Below are positions 61,077 to 64,000 of a DNA stretch of 64,000 nucleotides, piece after piece; position 1 is the first letter of the stretch, and each line of letters starts with the position of its first letter. The stretch comes from Spirosoma validum (GTDB lineage Bacteria > Bacteroidota > Bacteroidia > Cytophagales > Spirosomataceae). Below the pieces are notes generated by a model that worked only from the letters and a program-made list of their open reading frames with translations, made no database searches and was not told the DNA's origin. The position numbers and the translations under genes are program-made. The stretch lies in contig NZ_JACXAA010000011.1 in assembly GCF_014699035.1 (NCBI RefSeq), forward strand, positions 223,501 to 287,500, in the 5' to 3' direction.

Positions 61077-61835
61077 ATGGCTGTTGTTCCCTACAAAGAT
61101 AAAAACACCTCCAAGCGCGAGCAGGTGGCCGAGATGTTCGATAACATTTCGCCTAAGTATGACTTGTTAAACCATTTGCTGAGTGGTGGTATCGACATTT
61201 TATGGCGCAAACGGGCGATTCGCGAGCTCAGATCCAGCCGCATCGGTGGACCGAAATCCCCTGCGCTTAGTCATAAAACCATCCTAGACATTGCCACCGG
61301 AACCGGCGATTTTGCCTTGGAAGCTTTGGCACTAAAGCCCGAAAAAATCGTTGGTGTCGACATTTCAGAGGGAATGCTGGCAATCGGTCGGGAGAAAATG
61401 AAGAAGCGGGGCGTCGATCATATTATCGAAATGCGGGCGGGCGATTCAGAAGGATTACCGTTTGCAGACAATGAATTCGATGCTGTCATCGTTTCGTTTG
61501 GTGTACGCAACTTCGAGAATTTGCTCAAAGGTCTAACCGATATGCATCGCGTAACGCGCCCCGGCGGTGTGTGTGTGGTGCTGGAGTTCTCGAATCCGCG
61601 TCAGTTTCCGTTCAAACAATTATACGGTTTTTACTCCCGGACTATTTTGCCACTCATTGGACGCATGGTGAGTAAGGACACATCGGCTTATAGCTATCTA
61701 CCCGAATCGGTGCAGGCTTTTCCCGACGGTCCCGACTTCCTGCGAATTTATGAAGCAGCCGGATTTATCAATACCAAATGGATACCGCTCACCTTCGGCG
61801 TTGCATCAATTTATATAGGTCACAAGCATTTATGA
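61077..61835 (+). CDS. menG: Demethylmenaquinone methyltransferase (UbiE/MenG)
   Basis: SAM-dependent C-methylation of demethylmenaquinone, the last step of menaquinone synthesis. 252 aa from ATG 61077. The SAM motif is DIATGTGDFALEALA; the family marks are VAEMFDNISPKYDLLNHLLSGGIDILWR at the start, GVDISEGMLAIGREKM, AVIVSFGVRNFENL and VTRPGGVCVVLEFSNP. The 17 extra residues in frame upstream come from the palindrome and are excluded. Its stop overlaps the porT ATG by 4 bp (ATGA), the usual menG-porT order in Bacteroidota. Confidence 0.96.
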   Translation: MAVVPYKDKNTSKREQVAEMFDNISPKYDLLNHLLSGGIDILWRKRAIRELRSSRIGGPKSPALSHKTILDIATGTGDFALEALALKPEKIVGVDISEGMLAIGREKMKKRGVDHIIEMRAGDSEGLPFADNEFDAVIVSFGVRNFENLLKGLTDMHRVTRPGGVCVVLEFSNPRQFPFKQLYGFYSRTILPLIGRMVSKDTSAYSYLPESVQAFPDGPDFLRIYEAAGFINTKWIPLTFGVASIYIGHKHL

Positions 61836-62557
61836 CAAATCGCGTTTCTGGCTACGTACTACGTTCAGGCTTTGCTACTCTGATGCTGCTCGTACTGGTT
61901 CAGGCCAACAGCCAGGCACAAACCTCCTACAAATACGTACGGAAGCATCTTGAACGCTATGACGATAAGACCATTCATTACGGCTTTTTCTTCGCCGCTC
62001 CCATTAGTCGATTTAGCGTTACACATAGCCCGGCGTTTTTAGTCGCCGATTCGGCTTACCGGATCTATTCTCCTAATAAAGGGAATTTTCGGGTTGGCTT
62101 TGTCATCAACGCTTTTCTAAACGACCGCTTCGATTTTCGGTTTACGCCTTCAGTCACCCTTATGAGTCGGCAGGTACAGTACGATTATCCAAACAGTGAA
62201 TCGAAAACGGAAACCCGCGAATCAACCTGGCTTGACTTTCCAATGCTGCTGAAATACAAATCCGAACGACGTAACAACAGTCGAATGTACTTACTGGCGG
62301 GCGGAACCTTTAGCTTTGAAACGAATGTGCGGAAAAACGAAACTCAGGGCCAGAGTCGGCTCAGCACTGGTAACGTAGATTTCGCGCTGGAATATGGTGT
62401 TGGCTTTGAGCAGTTTTTTGAGTTTTTCAAATTCGCTCCCGAACTACGCTTTTCGCACGGCCTAGTCAATCTTTATCGGCCCACGAACAATGCGGCAGGC
62501 ATTGGCATCAATAAGCTGACAACACATTCTGTAACATTATACCTAAATTTCGAGTAG
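61832..62557 (+). CDS. porT: Type IX secretion / gliding outer-membrane protein PorT
   Basis: 241 aa. Signal peptide (RSGFATLMLLVLVQANSQA, start MTNRVSGYV), then the PorT form KYVRKHLERYDDKTIHYGFFFAAPISRF, a beta-barrel with alternating aromatic strands ending in SVTLYLNFE. PorT is required for type IX secretion. It overlaps menG by 4 bp, and this gene pair is seen across the phylum. Together with porV and porU it makes three T9SS genes in the window. Confidence 0.91.
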   Translation: MTNRVSGYVLRSGFATLMLLVLVQANSQAQTSYKYVRKHLERYDDKTIHYGFFFAAPISRFSVTHSPAFLVADSAYRIYSPNKGNFRVGFVINAFLNDRFDFRFTPSVTLMSRQVQYDYPNSESKTETRESTWLDFPMLLKYKSERRNNSRMYLLAGGTFSFETNVRKNETQGQSRLSTGNVDFALEYGVGFEQFFEFFKFAPELRFSHGLVNLYRPTNNAAGIGINKLTTHSVTLYLNFE

Positions 62558-62619
62558 ACATTACGTACCACTGGCTATCAGACACTTGCAAAAAACTTTA
62601 CTTTTTTTTGCCTTTAAGC

Positions 62620-62651
62620 TTGCAAAAAGCCTCTACAGCCTTTTATATTTG
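62620..62651 (+). promoter_or_regulatory. Full Bacteroidota promoter for tRNA-Val
   Basis: -33 TTG (62620-62622), 21-bp spacer, -7 box TATATTTG (62644-62651); the tRNA starts 32 bp later. Confidence 0.75.
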
Positions 62652-62683
62652 CACTCCCAAACGCAACAGCGAAACGGAATAAA

Positions 62684-62758
62684 GGGAGTTTAGCTCAGCT
62701 GGTTCAGAGCATCTGCCTTACAAGCAGAGGGTCGGCGGTTCGAACCCGTCAACTCCCA
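62684..62758 (+). tRNA. tRNA-Val (TAC anticodon)
   Basis: A 75-nt cloverleaf: acceptor GGGAGTT/AACTCCC, anticodon loop CTTACAA (TAC), T arm with TTCGAAC. CCA is encoded at 62759-62761. The acceptor and anticodon stems are fully paired. Confidence 0.97.
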
Positions 62759-62770
62759 CCATTGAAAATC

Positions 62771-62806
62771 AAAGAGTTACATCATAAATGATCGTAACTC
62801 TTTTTT
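62771..62806 (+). terminator. Terminator after tRNA-Val
   Basis: AAAGAGTTAC (62771-62780) pairs with GTAACTCTTT (62794-62803), then T residues. It separates the two tRNA genes. Confidence 0.9.
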
Positions 62807-62897
62807 GTTGGTGCACATTTCGGTGTACAAAAACGGTTTCAATGATCAAGATAAATCAACACTACTTCTCTTTTCCTCAAGGACAAAAACACAAATT

Positions 62898-62970
62898 GAC
62901 TCCGTAGCTCAGTTGGTAGAGCAATTGACTCTTAATCAATGGGTCGACGGTTCGAGCCCGTCCGGGGTCA
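62898..62970 (+). tRNA. tRNA-Lys (CTT anticodon)
   Basis: A 73-nt cloverleaf: acceptor GACTCCG/CGGGGTC, D arm GCTC...GAGC, anticodon loop CTCTTAA (CTT), T loop TTCGAGC. Short wobble at position 4-69. CCA is not encoded. Confidence 0.97.
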
Positions 62971-62981
62971 CTTTTCCCTCT

Positions 62982-63014
62982 AGCCACTTGCTGCAATCCA
63001 GTGAGTGGCTTTTT
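62982..63014 (+). terminator. Terminator after tRNA-Lys
   Basis: AGCCACT (62982-62988) pairs with AGTGGCT (63004-63010), followed by TTTT. Confidence 0.8.
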
Positions 63015-63252
63015 GATCTCACTCGCTAAAACCCCTTTTTTCTGTCTGGTAATTGTAAAGGCCTTATATAGGAGTTTACCACCTTACCACCCAAGATTTG
63101 GCCGCATTAAACTGGTGGAACCGGTCGGTAAGTGGCAGCAATAACGATGAGATATAAGCCAGGAATGATTTGTAAATATACTAATCGGTCAGTAAGCCCA
63201 TTAGGTTATCATCTTTGGTAATCGTTAACAACACATGTAACCATCCTCTTCT

Positions 63253-63909
63253 ATGTCTACTTACAGTATCACCATTACGTTAGATAACCAAACAATTGAT
63301 CAATTACAATCAAAAGGATATACTTTGTATGCCTTCAAAGCAGTACAGGCGTATGATCAAGTCCAGCCACTCGTATGGCTATCTAATAATCATTATTCTC
63401 CTACTACCACTATAAGCTGGCAGGATCGGCTTACTGCTTTCACGTCTAATTCTCAGCTAAGTAATGGCGCAGTTGTTCAGACAAGCGCTACTTACAACAT
63501 GGATCTAGGTCAAATGCTTCAGGTAAACAACAATGGATACGGTACTGTAACAATGGGCCAGCCAGGCCAGATAACCATTCAAAATGCCACGTTTTCCCCA
63601 TTGACTTGTGGGTTAGGCCAGCCCATTCAGCAATCGCCTAATGCACTAATTTGCGCTTCTCAGGCCTACCCAAATTCTAGCCTATCACTAGCGCCTGTTA
63701 ACAAAGTGCTCTTATTGTTTTCCACCACTCCCAGCCAGCCAGGTACGGTTACCCAGCGTGCAGCAGCGAACGGAATATTTCTAGATTTAAACGGTATAAC
63801 CAACTCAACGGTCAGCTACAATCTTAACCAAGGGTGGTCTAATTCATCCGTCCCTTCGCAATTAGTTCAAGCTGGCCAATCACTAGCACAATTGCTAATA
63901 CAGGGCTAA
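63253..63909 (+). CDS. Unknown cytoplasmic all-beta protein
   Basis: 218 aa, no signal peptide and no membrane span. The composition is rich in Gln, Ser, Thr and Asn with few charged residues, and the strand-turn pattern (YSITITLDNQTIDQLQSKG, PLVWLSNNHYSPTTTISW, YGTVTMGQPGQITIQNATF) looks like a beta-sandwich. Short LVW and TISW segments resemble proteins of unknown function found singly in soil bacteria. I do not recognise the family. It stands alone after two tRNA genes, with its own terminator, and may be an acquired gene. Confidence 0.8.
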   Translation: MSTYSITITLDNQTIDQLQSKGYTLYAFKAVQAYDQVQPLVWLSNNHYSPTTTISWQDRLTAFTSNSQLSNGAVVQTSATYNMDLGQMLQVNNNGYGTVTMGQPGQITIQNATFSPLTCGLGQPIQQSPNALICASQAYPNSSLSLAPVNKVLLLFSTTPSQPGTVTQRAAANGIFLDLNGITNSTVSYNLNQGWSNSSVPSQLVQAGQSLAQLLIQG

Positions 63910-63971
63910 CGATGATACCATCCTGACTCGTCCTAAAATAGGTTGACAGGTTATTGACTGTTTTTCTTTTT

Positions 63972-64000
63972 AGCAGCGCTCATTTAAGTGGGCGCTGCTT
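63972..64000 (+). terminator. Terminator after the unknown gene
   Basis: AGCAGCGC (63972-63979) pairs with GCGCTGCT (63992-63999). The T run would follow beyond the window edge. Confidence 0.75.

Noticed and set aside
62805..63029. 74-codon frame across tRNA-Lys
   Set aside because: It passes through a well-folded tRNA and its terminator and is not a gene.

Overview
The window looks like chromosomal DNA of a Bacteroidota bacterium, most probably a Cytophagales member close to Spirosoma. The grounds are three type IX secretion genes (porV, porU, porT), two cargo proteins with C-terminal sorting domains, a fused lpxC-fabZ gene, a SusC/TonB-type receptor with an N-terminal carboxypeptidase-regulatory domain, and many promoters with the Bacteroidota -7 box TAnnTTTG. 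The genus is inferred from general similarity and was not tested.

Layout. 0-5 kb: start of recQ, divergent from kpsF (arabinose-5-phosphate isomerase), then an ECF sigma factor followed by crtI-crtB (carotenoid synthesis). 5-13 kb: gatB with a TlpA-like thioredoxin, proC, then on the minus strand purB, an outer-membrane protein with a charged linker and an M20 dipeptidase. 13-21 kb, minus strand: plsY, an M16 peptidase homologue without the zinc motif, porV, porU, a SprT-like metalloprotein (4-bp overlap with porU), a small lipoprotein and a GtrA protein. 21-27 kb: nuoK-L-M-N, the membrane arm of complex I, without the other nuo genes. 27-35 kb: kelch lipoprotein, DnaQ-type exonuclease, Rieske-FAD reductase, TonB-dependent receptor, exbB-exbD.

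35-43.5 kb is a trans-4-hydroxyproline degradation cluster: an AraC regulator divergent from a DapA-family deaminase, a hydroxyproline epimerase, a D-amino-acid dehydrogenase, a secreted DUF885 metallopeptidase and a ketoglutaric-semialdehyde dehydrogenase. Together they would turn hydroxyproline, perhaps freed from collagen-like peptides, into 2-oxoglutarate. 44-47 kb: two tandem T9SS cargo paralogues with almost identical 3' ends. 47-53 kb: lipid A operon lpxD, lpxC-fabZ, lpxA plus an ABC ATPase, preceded by an HD phosphohydrolase. 53-64 kb: a CAT-anticodon tRNA, a large SprB/cadherin-repeat surface protein, a cupin pseudogene, a Gfo/Idh oxidoreductase, two membrane proteins (one ABA4-like), an M19 dipeptidase, menG-porT, tRNA-Val and tRNA-Lys, and an unknown gene.

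The most unusual signal is not a gene. Many intergenic gaps hold a long inverted repeat. Some are built from short simple words (such as GAGTGAAAGAG, AATGATGAATGA or AATAGTCAATAGTC) and lie just before a start codon. Others are long, more complex palindromes just after a stop codon, with arms up to 42 nt. Each has a different sequence, but its own two arms match closely. All five gene boundaries after the first gene of the hydroxyproline cluster carry one.
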